From: Vicinamibacterales bacterium
GTDB taxonomy: Bacteria; Acidobacteriota; Vicinamibacteria; Vicinamibacterales; SCN-69-37
Length of the DNA stretch: 64,000 nt
Direction of reading: 5' to 3'
NCBI GenBank assembly: GCA_030827135.1
Contig: JAURFE010000003.1
Location: 318,244-382,243, forward strand
Shown here: positions 52,305-61,072 of the stretch, one piece after another
Layout of the letters: the number at the start of each line of letters is the position of its first letter
Position numbering within the stretch: position 1 is the first letter of the stretch
The notes under the pieces: model-generated
Databases searched by the model: none
What the model saw: the letters and a program-made list of their open reading frames with translations, nothing else
What the model was told of the DNA's origin: nothing
Position numbers and translations under genes: made by a program

Positions 52305-54356
52305 TCAGCGCCCTCCGCCAGGCGGCGCCTGATTATCGCGGGTGGTCCACTTCTCCCACCAGTAGCGCAGGTACAGCTGCGAGCGGAGGAAGTTGGACGG
52401 AATTGACGAGGTGCCATGCCACTCGCCGTTGAAGCGCAACATCGCCGTGGGCACCCCGACGACTTTGAGCGCCTGATAGAACTCCTCGGTTTGACTCATG
52501 GGCGTGCGCATGTCCAGCACCCCGGTCATCAGCATCGTCGGCGTCTTGACGTTGCCGACGTACATGAGCGGCGAACGGCGCAGGTGTTCGCTGGGATCGA
52601 CCCAGGGGAGTTTTTCGAAGTCGTCGTACCAGCGCAGCGGGTTGCCGTCGACATTCCCCACAAACGACAGCCAGTTGATCACCGGACACTGGGAGGACGC
52701 GGCCGCGAACCGATTGGTGTGGCCCACAACCCACGCCGTGAGCACACCGCCGCCGGAGCAGCCATAGACAAACATGTTGCGCGTGTCGACCGAACCTTGC
52801 GCGATGACGTGGTCAACGCCCCGCATAAGGTCGTCATAATCCTTTGATGGATAGGCGTACTTGATGGCATTGCCGAACGCGGAGCCGTATCCGGTGGAGC
52901 CACGCGGATTCGTGTAGAGCACGAGATAGCCGTTAGCGGCATGCTCCTGCCACGCGAAGTTGAACCCGACGCCGTACATTGCATGCGGCCCGCCGTGGAT
53001 CGACAGCATCAAGGGGTACTTCTTCTTCGGATCGAAATCCGGCGGTTTAATCAGCCATCCCTGGATCTTGTAGTTGTCGACCGAGTCGTACCACAGCTCC
53101 TCCACCTCGCCAAGCGTGACGCGACCCAGCACGTCAGAGTTCACGTCCGTCAACTGGCGCAGCTCTCCTGGAGTCGACAACGGAAACGACACGATATCAG
53201 CCGGCTTGTGGAACGATGTCACCGTGGCCACGGCCTGCCCGTTGCGATTGACGTCCGACAGGGTGACCAGGTGCACGCCGGTCGTGACGGCGCGGATCGG
53301 ACCGTCGAGTGGCGCGAAGTGGAGGTTGCGGCTGCCCCGATCATCCGCGGCAAAATAGATGCCGTTTGAATCAGGCGCCCAGGTCAGATTCGTGGGTGAC
53401 CTATCGAAGGACGCCGTCAGGTGCCGCCGGTTGCGCCCGTCGATGCCCACCACATGCAGTTCGTTGTCGATGTAGGTGTCGGTGGTGTAGTCGTAGCCGA
53501 GATACGCAATCCAGCGGCCGTCCGGCGAGATGACCGGTTCGGTGTCCGGGCCGCTGCGATCCGACAGTTGCCGCAGCGCACCGGTCTCGATGTTGAGGGC
53601 ATACACGTCCGACTGACGGTACTCACGCTCGGCCTTCTCACGATTCGGATGGCGATTGTCAGAGAAGATCACTTCCTTGCCGTCCGGTGACAGCGAGAAT
53701 CCTCCGTAGTTGAACGGCCCAGACGTGATCTGTCGCTCGGTTCCACCCTCGGCCGGCACCATGAAGATATGTGAGTGGGTCTGATCGATGAACCCTCGTC
53801 CGTCGGCGCGGTAAGTGAAGCTTTCGATGATGCGCGGGGCGTCGGTCCATCGGGCGCCTTCCGGGCGCTCGGGCATGCGGATCGGCCAGTTGGTGCGGGT
53901 CGGAATGCTCATGGCGAAGAGCAGCGACTTGCTGTCGGGGGTCCACGTTATCTCCGACGGCGTCTGCTCCACACGTGTCACCTGGGTCTCGGCCCCCTCG
54001 TCGTCCATCCACCGTACGAACACCTGGGTGCCGCGCGGCTGCCCCTGTCTCGTAAAAGCGATCCGGGTGCCGTCAGGCGACCACACCGCGCCGGAGCCCT
54101 CCGTCAATCGTCGACTCCGCGATCCGTCCGCGTTCATGATCCACATGTCGGACTGACGACGGTCGTTGACCTGATCGACCCAGCCGCGGGTGTAGATGAT
54201 GCGCTGGCCGTCAGGAGAGATCCGGGGGTTTGACACCGTCTCCATGTCGAAGAACTGTTCCAAGGCGAGCTTGGTGACGGGACGGTTCTGCGCCTTCAGG
54301 CCGACAGAAGCCAGCAGACCAACGGTAAGTCCGGCGATCAGGAACGTGCGCACCAT
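52305..54356 (-). CDS. Secreted S9 family peptidase (DPP IV/acylaminoacyl type)
   Basis: A 683-residue exported serine peptidase with a signal peptide (about 1-22). A beta-propeller (about 35-420) carries repeats such as NPRISPDGQRIIYTRGWVDQVNDRRQSDMWIMNADG and GGFSLSPDGKEVIFSDNRHP. The catalytic alpha/beta-hydrolase domain (about 440-675) has GGPHAMYGVGFNFAWQ, the nucleophile elbow YGCSGGGVLTAWV, DMRTPMSQTEEFYQAL (Asp) and GEWHGTSSIPSN (His). The nucleophile motif reads GCSGGG instead of the common GxSYGG. It has a normal leader: GGAGG lies 6 bases before ATG 54356, with TAGAAT further up. Confidence 0.92.
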   Translation of the reverse strand: MVRTFLIAGLTVGLLASVGLKAQNRPVTKLALEQFFDMETVSNPRISPDGQRIIYTRGWVDQVNDRRQSDMWIMNADGSRSRRLTEGSGAVWSPDGTRIAFTRQGQPRGTQVFVRWMDDEGAETQVTRVEQTPSEITWTPDSKSLLFAMSIPTRTNWPIRMPERPEGARWTDAPRIIESFTYRADGRGFIDQTHSHIFMVPAEGGTERQITSGPFNYGGFSLSPDGKEVIFSDNRHPNREKAEREYRQSDVYALNIETGALRQLSDRSGPDTEPVISPDGRWIAYLGYDYTTDTYIDNELHVVGIDGRNRRHLTASFDRSPTNLTWAPDSNGIYFAADDRGSRNLHFAPLDGPIRAVTTGVHLVTLSDVNRNGQAVATVTSFHKPADIVSFPLSTPGELRQLTDVNSDVLGRVTLGEVEELWYDSVDNYKIQGWLIKPPDFDPKKKYPLMLSIHGGPHAMYGVGFNFAWQEHAANGYLVLYTNPRGSTGYGSAFGNAIKYAYPSKDYDDLMRGVDHVIAQGSVDTRNMFVYGCSGGGVLTAWVVGHTNRFAAASSQCPVINWLSFVGNVDGNPLRWYDDFEKLPWVDPSEHLRRSPLMYVGNVKTPTMLMTGVLDMRTPMSQTEEFYQALKVVGVPTAMLRFNGEWHGTSSIPSNFLRSQLYLRYWWEKWTTRDNQAPPGGGR

Positions 54357-54424
54357 ACGGGGCCTCCGGGTGGAATCGAGCGTTTTGGTGGCGTGATTCT
54401 AACAGGAGGACTGCACGGGCGGGG

Positions 54425-54430
54425 TAGAAT
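54425..54430 (+). promoter_or_regulatory. -10-like box TAGAAT for a leaderless GMC operon
   Basis: TAGAAT lies 6 bases before GTG 54437, the first gene of the sugar-oxidation operon. Confidence 0.55.
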
Positions 54431-54436
54431 GCGCGC

Positions 54437-56149
54437 GTGCAAATCATCCGAAGCCGCGAGACGTATGACGTGTGCATCGTGGGATCAGGCGCCGGCGGCG
54501 GCATGGCCGCCAAGGTGCTGACCGAGTCCGGTGCCAAGGTTGTGATGCTGGAAGCCGGTGTGAACTGGGACCCGGAAACGGATCCCAAGATGTTCGCGTG
54601 GCCCTACGACTCCCCCCGCCGCGGCGGTGGCACTCCGGAACGGCCGTGGGGCGAGTTCGGCGCGTGGATCGGCGGGTTTGCCATCGATGGCGAGCCGTAC
54701 ACGACTGGCCCCGGCAGCAGTTTTCAGTGGTTCCGCACCCGCATGCTGGGCGGCCGCACGAATCATTGGGGCCGCATCTCGCTGGCGTTTGGCCCTGACG
54801 ACTTCCGCCGGAAGAGCCTGGACGGCCTCGGCGACGACTGGCCGATCACGTTTGATGACATCAAGCCGTATTACGACCGCGTCGACCGCTTTGTCGGTCG
54901 CTTCGGTACGGTGGAAGGGTTGCCGAACGAACCGGATGGGATCTTCCAGGCGCCACCGGCCCCTCGGTGCTGGGAGCGCCTCGTCAAGAACGCATCGGAC
55001 AAACTCAACATCACGTGCATTCCGTCACGACTGTCGATCCTGACGCAGCCGCTCAACGGCCGTGCGGCGTGCCATTACTGTGGACAGTGCTCTCGTGGAT
55101 GCGCCACGCACTCGAACTTCTCGTCACCCTCGGTGCTGCTGCGCCCGGCTATTGCGTCCGGAAACCTGACGATCATCACGCAGGCGATGGCGCGAGAGGT
55201 CACGGTGAACGCGCAGGGTCTGGCAACCGGCGTCGCCTACATCGACAAGACGACCGGCCGTGAGAACCACGTCTCGGCGCGAATCGTTGTGCTTGCGGCG
55301 AGCGCCTGTGAGTCCGCGCGCATCATGCTCAACTCGAAGAACCCGAAGTTCCCGCAAGGCGTGGGCAATTCGTCGGGTGTCGTCGGCAAGTACATCACTG
55401 ATTCCACCGGCGCGAGCGTCACGGCGTTCATCCCGAAGCTGATCGATCAGATTCCGCACAACGAGGACGGCGTCGGGGGTGCGCACCTCTACATGCCGTG
55501 GGTGCTCGACAACCGGAAGCTCGACTTTCCTCGCGGCTATCACACGGAGATCGGCGGCGGCCGCAACATGCCGAATGCCGGCTTCGGCGGCAACATCCAG
55601 CGCTTCACCGGCTACGACAGCGGGCGTGAAATCGGTGGCTACGGCGCGACCCTGAAGAATGACTATCGACGGTTCTACGGTTCGACGGTCACGTTCATGG
55701 GTCGCGGCGAAATGATCCCGAACGAAGGGAGCTACTGCGAGATCGACCCGAACACGGTCGACAAGTTCGGCATTCCCGTGCTGCGCTTCCACTGGCGCTG
55801 GACCGACCACGAGTACAACCAGGTCAAACACATGCAGGATACGTTCCGCTCGATCATCGATGAGATGGGCGGCACGGCGATGGGGACCATGCCGTCGCGC
55901 GATCGCGGTTATGGCATCTCGACCGGCGGGTCGATCATCCACGAGCTTGGCGTCACCCGCATGGGCAACGACCCGAAGACGTCGGTGCTCAACAGCAACT
56001 GTCAGGCACACGACGTCAGAAACCTGTTCGTGACTGACGGTGGTCCGTTTGTCTCGCAGCCCGACAAGAACCCGACATGGACGATTCTCGCGCTGTCATG
56101 GCGCACCAGCGACTTCATCGTGGCTGAACGCAGGAAGGGAGCACTCTGA
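54437..56149 (+). CDS. GMC-type FAD sugar/alcohol dehydrogenase, catalytic subunit
   Basis: A 570-residue flavoenzyme of the GMC family, resembling the catalytic subunits of FAD glucose dehydrogenase, gluconate 2-dehydrogenase and LacA-type glucoside 3-dehydrogenase. It has the dinucleotide fold VCIVGSGAGGGMAAKVL (about 12-28) and the flavin segment MLGGRTNHWGRISLAF. A Cys cluster CHYCGQCSRGC (about 214-224) can hold the iron-sulfur centre known from this group. The C-terminal active site is HELGVTRMG (His near 499) and NPTWTILAL (Asn). The next gene starts within its stop (TGATG), followed by cytochrome c, so electrons leave to the respiratory chain. The start is GTG 54437. Confidence 0.92.
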   Translation: MQIIRSRETYDVCIVGSGAGGGMAAKVLTESGAKVVMLEAGVNWDPETDPKMFAWPYDSPRRGGGTPERPWGEFGAWIGGFAIDGEPYTTGPGSSFQWFRTRMLGGRTNHWGRISLAFGPDDFRRKSLDGLGDDWPITFDDIKPYYDRVDRFVGRFGTVEGLPNEPDGIFQAPPAPRCWERLVKNASDKLNITCIPSRLSILTQPLNGRAACHYCGQCSRGCATHSNFSSPSVLLRPAIASGNLTIITQAMAREVTVNAQGLATGVAYIDKTTGRENHVSARIVVLAASACESARIMLNSKNPKFPQGVGNSSGVVGKYITDSTGASVTAFIPKLIDQIPHNEDGVGGAHLYMPWVLDNRKLDFPRGYHTEIGGGRNMPNAGFGGNIQRFTGYDSGREIGGYGATLKNDYRRFYGSTVTFMGRGEMIPNEGSYCEIDPNTVDKFGIPVLRFHWRWTDHEYNQVKHMQDTFRSIIDEMGGTAMGTMPSRDRGYGISTGGSIIHELGVTRMGNDPKTSVLNSNCQAHDVRNLFVTDGGPFVSQPDKNPTWTILALSWRTSDFIVAERRKGAL

Positions 56150-56733
56150 TGGCGACTCTTGACCGTCGCACCGTACTTCGCCTGATGGCGACCGCGCCAC
56201 TGGCGGCCGCGTTCACGTGGTCACACGAAGAGGCCGTCTACGCCAGCGCGCTGGTGAAAGCGGGACAGGGGCAGGCGTTCAAGCCCGCCTTCTTCACCGA
56301 TCACGAACTCGCGACTGTTCGAGTGCTTGTGGACTACATCATCCCGAAGGATGACAAGTCAGGCAGCGCCAACGATGCCGGCGTGCCGGAGTTCATGGAC
56401 TTCATGATGACCGACCAGCCCAACCGCCAGAACGCCATGCGGGGCGGTCTCGCCTGGGTCGATCTCGAATGTCATCGCCGCTTCGACAAACGCTTCATCG
56501 TCTGCACCGACGCCGAGCGGCGGCAGGTGCTCGACGACATCTCCTGGCCGCAGCGGGTGAAGCCGGGGATGGGACCGGGCGTGACGTTCTTCAACAGCTT
56601 CCGCGACCTGACGGCCAGCGGATTCTGGACGAGCGAAATGGGCATCAACGACATCCAGTACATCGGCAACACGTTTGTGCCGAAGTGGACGGGGTGCCCG
56701 CCCGAGGTGCTGACCAAACTCGGACTTGAGTAG
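56149..56733 (+). CDS. Gluconate 2-dehydrogenase subunit 3 family (LacC-like) TAT protein
   Basis: A 194-residue protein with a twin-arginine-type N-terminus (LDRRTVLRLMATAPLAAAF) and the subunit-3 domain. This runs from FFTDHELATVRVLVDYIIPKDDKSGSANDAGVPEFMDFMM to the C-terminal NDIQYIGNTFVPKWTGCPPEVLTKLG. In the known three-component dehydrogenases this small subunit carries the catalytic GMC subunit through the TAT route. The start overlaps the GMC stop as TGATG. A cytochrome c gene follows 26 bases downstream. Confidence 0.9.
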   Translation: MATLDRRTVLRLMATAPLAAAFTWSHEEAVYASALVKAGQGQAFKPAFFTDHELATVRVLVDYIIPKDDKSGSANDAGVPEFMDFMMTDQPNRQNAMRGGLAWVDLECHRRFDKRFIVCTDAERRQVLDDISWPQRVKPGMGPGVTFFNSFRDLTASGFWTSEMGINDIQYIGNTFVPKWTGCPPEVLTKLGLE

Positions 56734-56759
56734 TTGGGCGGCGATGGCACAATAGGCTG

Positions 56760-57140
56760 ATGTCGAGCACGGTGTTCCGGAGTGTGGCCGCGGGTCTGTC
56801 TGTGATTGTTGTCGCCGGAGCGATCACCCTGCGCGCGTCCTTTCACCCAACCTCACCCAATCTGCCCCAGGCCAAGCCGCCTGACGCCCTCGCGCTGTAC
56901 AAACTGCACTGCCAGATGTGCCACGGCGCGAACGGAAACGCGCCGATGCCCGAAATGGCGTTTGTTGAGCGCGACTGGAAACACGGCACGTCGTCGGCGG
57001 ACATGGCCAAGATCATCACCAACGGGGTCGCAGGCACACCAATGATGCCGTTCAAGAACAAGCTGAAGCCGGAACAGATCACCGCGCTGGCCAAACTCGT
57101 CCGTTCATTCGACAAACGGCTGAAGCCGGAGAAGTCATGA
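56760..57140 (+). CDS. Monoheme cytochrome c of the sugar dehydrogenase
   Basis: A 126-residue exported or membrane-anchored class I cytochrome: N-terminal hydrophobic segment (about 8-27), heme motif CQMCHG (about 51-56) and axial Met candidate in [11 protein letters not shown]. The final helix is [15 protein letters not shown]. It should accept electrons from the GMC/subunit-3 pair. The stop overlaps the next start as ATGA, so the whole set is co-translated. A TAGGCT box just before ATG 56760 leaves almost no room for a leader, so the operon promoter is more likely to serve it. Confidence 0.87.
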   Translation: MSSTVFRSVAAGLSVIVVAGAITLRASFHPTSPNLPQAKPPDALALYKLHCQMCHGANGNAPMPEMAFVERDWKHGTSSADMAKIITNGVAGTPMMPFKNKLKPEQITALAKLVRSFDKRLKPEKS

Positions 57141-58258
57141 GTGACATCAACGTTGCGCTGATCGGCTACGCCTTCATGGGCCGGGCGCATTCGAACGCCT
57201 ACCGGCAGGTCGGCCCCTTCTTCTCCCCCGCCCGCGCACCACGCATGAAGGTGATCTGTGGCCGTGACCCGCGCGGCGTCGAGACGGCGCGCAAGGCGCT
57301 CGGATGGGACGAAGCGGCAACTGACTGGAAGGCAGTGGTTCGCCGACCGGACATCGAACTGGTGGACGTCTGCACTCCCGGCGACAGCCACGCCGAGATC
57401 GCGATCGCGGCCGCGAAGGCCGGCAAACACGTGTTCTGTGAAAAGCCGCTGGCCAACTCGCTCAAGGACGCCGAGCGCATGCTCGCAGCAGTCGAGAAAG
57501 CTGGTGTGGCACACATGATCTGCCACAACTACCGCCGCGCGCCTGCCGTGCAGCTGGCCAAACAGATCATCGCGAAGGGACAACTCGGCGAGATTCGGCA
57601 TTACCGCGGCACGTACCTGCAGGACTGGATGTCGGACCCGGCGGCCCCGTTCAACTGGCGACTCGATCGCACCAAAGCCGGCTCCGGGGCCCTCGGGGAC
57701 ATCGCGTCCCACTCCATCGACCTCGCACGATTTCTCGTAGGAGAAATCACCGAGGTCACTGCGGACCTCAAGACCTTTGTGCCCACACGCGCCGAGGCCG
57801 GCAGGCCGCGCTCCAGACGGACCGTCACGGTAGACGACGCGGCGATGGCGCTGGTGCATTTCAGGAACGGCGCGGTCGGCACGATTGAAGCGACGCGCAT
57901 GGCGAATGGCCGAAAGAACTACAACCGGTTCGAAATCAACGGTCGCCTCGGCAGTATCGCCTTTGACCTCGAGCGTCTTAACGAACTTGAGGTCTACTTC
58001 GACAGCGATCCGCCACACCTGCGTGGCTTCCGCACGATGATGGTCACCGAGCCCGTGCATCCCTTTGTTGGGAAGTGGTGGCCACCCGGGCACATCCTCG
58101 GCTACGAGCACACCTTCGTACACACCGTGTACGACCTGATCGAGGCGATCGCGACCAACGGGATTCCGACGCCGAACTTTGAAGACGGCGTGGAGAACCA
58201 ACGCGTGTTGCACGCCATGGAGCGGTCTGCGAAGACGGGGCGCTGGGCGAGGGTCTGA
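57137..58258 (+). CDS. Gfo/Idh/MocA family oxidoreductase
   Basis: A 373-residue NAD(P)-dependent oxidoreductase, cytoplasmic (no signal). It has [19 protein letters not shown] (Rossmann), [33 protein letters not shown] (cofactor loop with the conserved EKP Lys), and [18 protein letters not shown] with the catalytic-type His/Asp. The domain size and motifs are those of sugar 3-dehydrogenases and inositol dehydrogenases. Position between a membrane glucoside-type dehydrogenase and an isomerase suggests conversion of keto-sugars. The ATG overlaps the cytochrome stop by 4 bases. Confidence 0.92.
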   Translation: MSDINVALIGYAFMGRAHSNAYRQVGPFFSPARAPRMKVICGRDPRGVETARKALGWDEAATDWKAVVRRPDIELVDVCTPGDSHAEIAIAAAKAGKHVFCEKPLANSLKDAERMLAAVEKAGVAHMICHNYRRAPAVQLAKQIIAKGQLGEIRHYRGTYLQDWMSDPAAPFNWRLDRTKAGSGALGDIASHSIDLARFLVGEITEVTADLKTFVPTRAEAGRPRSRRTVTVDDAAMALVHFRNGAVGTIEATRMANGRKNYNRFEINGRLGSIAFDLERLNELEVYFDSDPPHLRGFRTMMVTEPVHPFVGKWWPPGHILGYEHTFVHTVYDLIEAIATNGIPTPNFEDGVENQRVLHAMERSAKTGRWARV

Positions 58259-58276
58259 GTTGAGTAAGGTTGGGTA

Positions 58277-58305
58277 CGTAGGGCCGCTGAACTTGAGCGC
58301 GCCAG
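58277..58305. repeat. Degenerate GTAGGGC..AGCGCGCC palindrome
   Basis: A degenerate member (GTAGGGCCGCTGAACTTGAGC..) of the family at 9751-9846 and 19822-19844. It lies in the 69-base gap between the Gfo/Idh/MocA and isomerase genes. Confidence 0.5.
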
Positions 58306-58327
58306 CTCGGTTGGGTGGGTGTGACGT

Positions 58328-59290
58328 ATGAAGCTTGGCGTTTTTGCCGTTCTGTTTGGGGACAAGCCGTTTGAGGAGACGCTCGATTACGTCGCGTCAC
58401 TGGGGCTTGAGGCGATCGAGATTGGCTGCGGCGCGTATCCTGGGGATGCACATTGCAAGCCGGCGCAACTGCTCTCGAGCGCCAAGAAGCTGCGGGAGTT
58501 TCGCGGCGCCGTCGAGGCTCGAGGCCTGACGATCAGTGCGCTCAGCTGCCATGGCAACCCGCTGCACCCGGACAGGAAGATTGCCCGCGCGCATCACGAG
58601 GCGTTTCTGAAGACCGTTGCGCTGGCCGAACAACTTGAGGTGCGCACGGTCATCACGTTCAGCGGCTGCCCGGGCGGCGACGCCAGGGCCACCCAGCCGA
58701 ACTGGATCGTGTCGCCCTGGCCGCCGGAGTTTGCTCAAGCGCTCGAATGGCAGTGGAAGGAGCGGGTTATTCCCTACTGGACCGACACCGCCCGCTCCTG
58801 CAAGGCCGCCGGCATCCGCGTGGCGATTGAAATGCACCCGAACTTCGTGGCGTACAACACGGAGACAATGCTGCGGTTGTCGGCGATTGCGCCACGCACC
58901 ATCGGCTGCAACTTCGATCCGAGTCACCTCTTCTGGCAGCAGTCGGATCCCGTCGCGTCCATCAAGGCCCTCGGCGACCGTATCTTCCACGTGCACGCGA
59001 AGGACTGCCGCATCGACGCCGCCAACACCCGCCTCAACGGCGTCCTGGATGCCAAAAACTACACGCGCGAACTCGAACGCTCGTGGATCTTCCGCACCGT
59101 CGGCTACGGCAACGACGCTCTGGTCTGGAAGGACATCATCTCCACCCTTCGCATGGTCGGATACGACCACGCCATCAGCATCGAACACGAAGACAGCCTG
59201 ATGGCGCCGGACGAAGGCCTCCGCAAAGCCATCGAGTTCCTCAGGCCAATCGTGATCTCGAAACCGAAGGGCGAAGCGTACTGGGCTTAG
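58328..59290 (+). CDS. Sugar phosphate isomerase/epimerase-like TIM-barrel protein
   Basis: A 320-residue xylose-isomerase-like TIM barrel (AP-endonuclease-2 superfamily). The N-terminal strand KLGVFAVLFGDKPFEETLDYVASLGLEAIEIGCGAYPGDAHC, and metal ligands in IRVAIEMHPNF (Glu), IGCNFDPSHLFWQQ (Asp/His), IFHVHAKDC (His) and HAISIEHEDSL (Glu), are visible. Proteins of this type act as epimerases, and some as lyases on 3-keto-sugars. The gene stops at the left edge of four-helix-bundle cassette 2, at TAG 59288-59290. Confidence 0.9.
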   Translation: MKLGVFAVLFGDKPFEETLDYVASLGLEAIEIGCGAYPGDAHCKPAQLLSSAKKLREFRGAVEARGLTISALSCHGNPLHPDRKIARAHHEAFLKTVALAEQLEVRTVITFSGCPGGDARATQPNWIVSPWPPEFAQALEWQWKERVIPYWTDTARSCKAAGIRVAIEMHPNFVAYNTETMLRLSAIAPRTIGCNFDPSHLFWQQSDPVASIKALGDRIFHVHAKDCRIDAANTRLNGVLDAKNYTRELERSWIFRTVGYGNDALVWKDIISTLRMVGYDHAISIEHEDSLMAPDEGLRKAIEFLRPIVISKPKGEAYWA

Positions 59291-59325
59291 CGGATGAGCA
59301 GGTGGGCGGATGGGCAGTTGGGGAA
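59291..59325. repeat. Left GGTGGGC array of four-helix-bundle cassette 2
   Basis: GCGGATGAGC-AGGTGGGC-GGATGGGC-AGTTGGG units start directly after the isomerase stop. Bases 59298-59312 are an exact inverted copy of 59747-59761. Confidence 0.85.
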
Positions 59326-59329
59326 CTGA

Positions 59330-59704
59330 CTACCCGTTGAGGCGTTCGCGCGTGGTTGCGCGGGCCTTGCCGAATAGGTTTCTCAGCCGTTCGGCTTCGC
59401 TGCGAAGGCGACTGACTTCCCGACTGTGCTCATCGCCTGTTCCAAGCTCTTCAAGCAATGACAGCCAGTGAGCCGATTCGGCGGATTCTTCGTAGACGAT
59501 CGACAGCTTCGCCTGGAATTCCTTCAGTGAACGGGCTCCGGCCACAGCCAGGTGGTTGGCGCTCACGCTTCCCGCAGATCGTGCGACCTGGCTGAGTATC
59601 GGCCACAAACTCGGGTCCCGACCAAGAGTGCGCGTCAAGCGAACGACATCGATCGCAAACGTCCGAGTACGCCGCTCCAACTCCCGTACAACCTCACGAT
59701 CCAT
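59330..59704 (-). CDS. Four-helix-bundle protein (23S-IVP / bAvd-like family), cassette 2
   Basis: A 124-residue helical protein of the same family as 25963-26325. It has ERRTRTFAIDVVRLTRTLG (helix 1), ILSQVARSAGSVSANHLAVAGARSLKEFQAKLSIVYEESAESAHWLSLLEELG (signature helices) and a basic final helix (SEAERLRNLFGKARATTRERL). The signature is the better conserved of the two copies. It is transcribed against the isomerase and towards it, inside inverted GGTGGGC arrays (59291-59325 and 59705-59768). No transposase, reverse transcriptase or rRNA is near. The products of the two cassettes are diverged, so they are not recent duplicates. Confidence 0.87.
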   Translation of the reverse strand: MDREVVRELERRTRTFAIDVVRLTRTLGRDPSLWPILSQVARSAGSVSANHLAVAGARSLKEFQAKLSIVYEESAESAHWLSLLEELGTGDEHSREVSRLRSEAERLRNLFGKARATTRERLNG

Positions 59705-59768
59705 TCCTCACAATCCAGCAATCCCCGTACCACCAGCCCACCAGCTCATCCGCCCACCTGCCCACCTA
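59705..59768. repeat. Right CCCACCTG array of four-helix-bundle cassette 2
   Basis: CCACCAGC, CCACCAGC, CATCCGCC, CACCTGCC and CACCTACG-like units start one base after the four-helix-bundle ATG and extend into the MFS stop codon at 59766-59768. They include the exact 15-base inverted repeat partner of the left array. Confidence 0.85.
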
Positions 59769-61070
59769 CGCGGCCGGTGCCGGCCGGTCCGACGGCGGAC
59801 GGAAGAACAACGCGAGCGCGATGGCCGCGATCGACGCGGCCGCGAGCGGCACCATGAACAGACCTCTGAAGTCGGTTATGCCGTTTGTGGTGTACACGCT
59901 CTGAATCAGCCACGGACAGATGAAGTTCGCCAGCAACGCGCCGATGCCGAGAATCTGCAGGTTGAACAACCCCTGGGCGCTGGCCCTGATGCTCTTCGGG
60001 CTGTAGGCATCCACAAAGATATAAACCGTCGCAAAGAAGAACGCGTAGCAGATACCGTGGAGTACCTGCACCGCGATGATCATCTCTGCACTCGTGGGGA
60101 ATAACGCATACACCGCAAAACGTGCTGCATGGCCCAATACGCCTATCACCATCGTTGTTCGCCAGCCCAGCTTCACCAGCGTCGCACCAAGCACAAGCAT
60201 CGTGAGAATTTCGGCGACCTGGCCAATGCTCATCACGGGTGTAATCCAGTTGGACGCGATCCCCACGCCGCCGGCCTCAACAGGAGTACCGAGAAACACG
60301 CCGGTCCAATTGAAGTAGGCGTTGTGTACAAACGAGTCCACCAGCGTCACGAGCCACAACACGAGGATGAACGGATGCTTCAGCAGCTTGAACGCTTCCG
60401 ACCACGCGGGCTGCGCCGCACTGGCGGCTGCTCGTGCCTGCGGCGCTGCCTTCGGCAACACCATGCTGAACGCCGCCAGCGCCAACGACGCGATGCCGGC
60501 GACGATGTACGTCCAGCGAGTGGCGGCTTTGGCGGCATCGCCCATCAGAGGATTGTCGAGCGCAGTGCCCAGCCAGTTGACGAAACCAATCGGCTGCGCG
60601 GCGTCCACAGCTGCCCAGTTGACGAAGATGAACGTGAACGGCCACGCCGCCAGAATCCAGCCGATGGTGCCGCCCATCCTGACGAAGCCGAACTCCTTGT
60701 CCGGATTCTTCATATTGGCGAACGCGATCGAGTTGGTGATCGAGATAGTCGGCACATACAGCAGGCAGTGCAGAAGCATCAGCCCGAAGAATGGATAAAA
60801 CGACCGCGTGAACCCGCACCCGAGAATGGCGAGTCCGGAGACCAGATGGGACAACGCGAGCACCCGCTCGGGTGACGCCGACCGATCCGCCCACTGATTG
60901 CTGAAGAACATCCCCACAATCGATGCGACGGGAAACGCGCTGAGGATGAGGGACTGCTCGAGTGGGCTGAACCCCAGGCTCGGCAGGTACCCGAAGATCA
61001 ACGGGAGCCAGGCGCCCCAGATAAAAAACTCGAGCACCATCATGACGAAGAGACGTGAACGTGTGCTCAT
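59766..61070 (-). CDS. MFS nucleoside:H+ symporter-like transporter
   Basis: A 434-residue 12-helix transporter of the NupG/XapB-like branch. Features are FFIWGAWLPLIFGYLPSLGFSPLEQSLILSAFPVASIVGMFFSNQWADR, then SITNSIAFANMKNPDKEFGFVRMGGTIGWILAAWPF, which is the typical motif of this branch. In Acidobacteria and Planctomycetes this family accompanies DUF1080 and Gfo/Idh/MocA genes and may import sugars or nucleosides. ATG 61070 lies 2 bases after the DUF1080 stop. Its own stop is part of the cassette 2 right array. Confidence 0.88.
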   Translation of the reverse strand: MSTRSRLFVMMVLEFFIWGAWLPLIFGYLPSLGFSPLEQSLILSAFPVASIVGMFFSNQWADRSASPERVLALSHLVSGLAILGCGFTRSFYPFFGLMLLHCLLYVPTISITNSIAFANMKNPDKEFGFVRMGGTIGWILAAWPFTFIFVNWAAVDAAQPIGFVNWLGTALDNPLMGDAAKAATRWTYIVAGIASLALAAFSMVLPKAAPQARAAASAAQPAWSEAFKLLKHPFILVLWLVTLVDSFVHNAYFNWTGVFLGTPVEAGGVGIASNWITPVMSIGQVAEILTMLVLGATLVKLGWRTTMVIGVLGHAARFAVYALFPTSAEMIIAVQVLHGICYAFFFATVYIFVDAYSPKSIRASAQGLFNLQILGIGALLANFICPWLIQSVYTTNGITDFRGLFMVPLAAASIAAIALALFFRPPSDRPAPAA

Positions 61071-61072
61071 GG

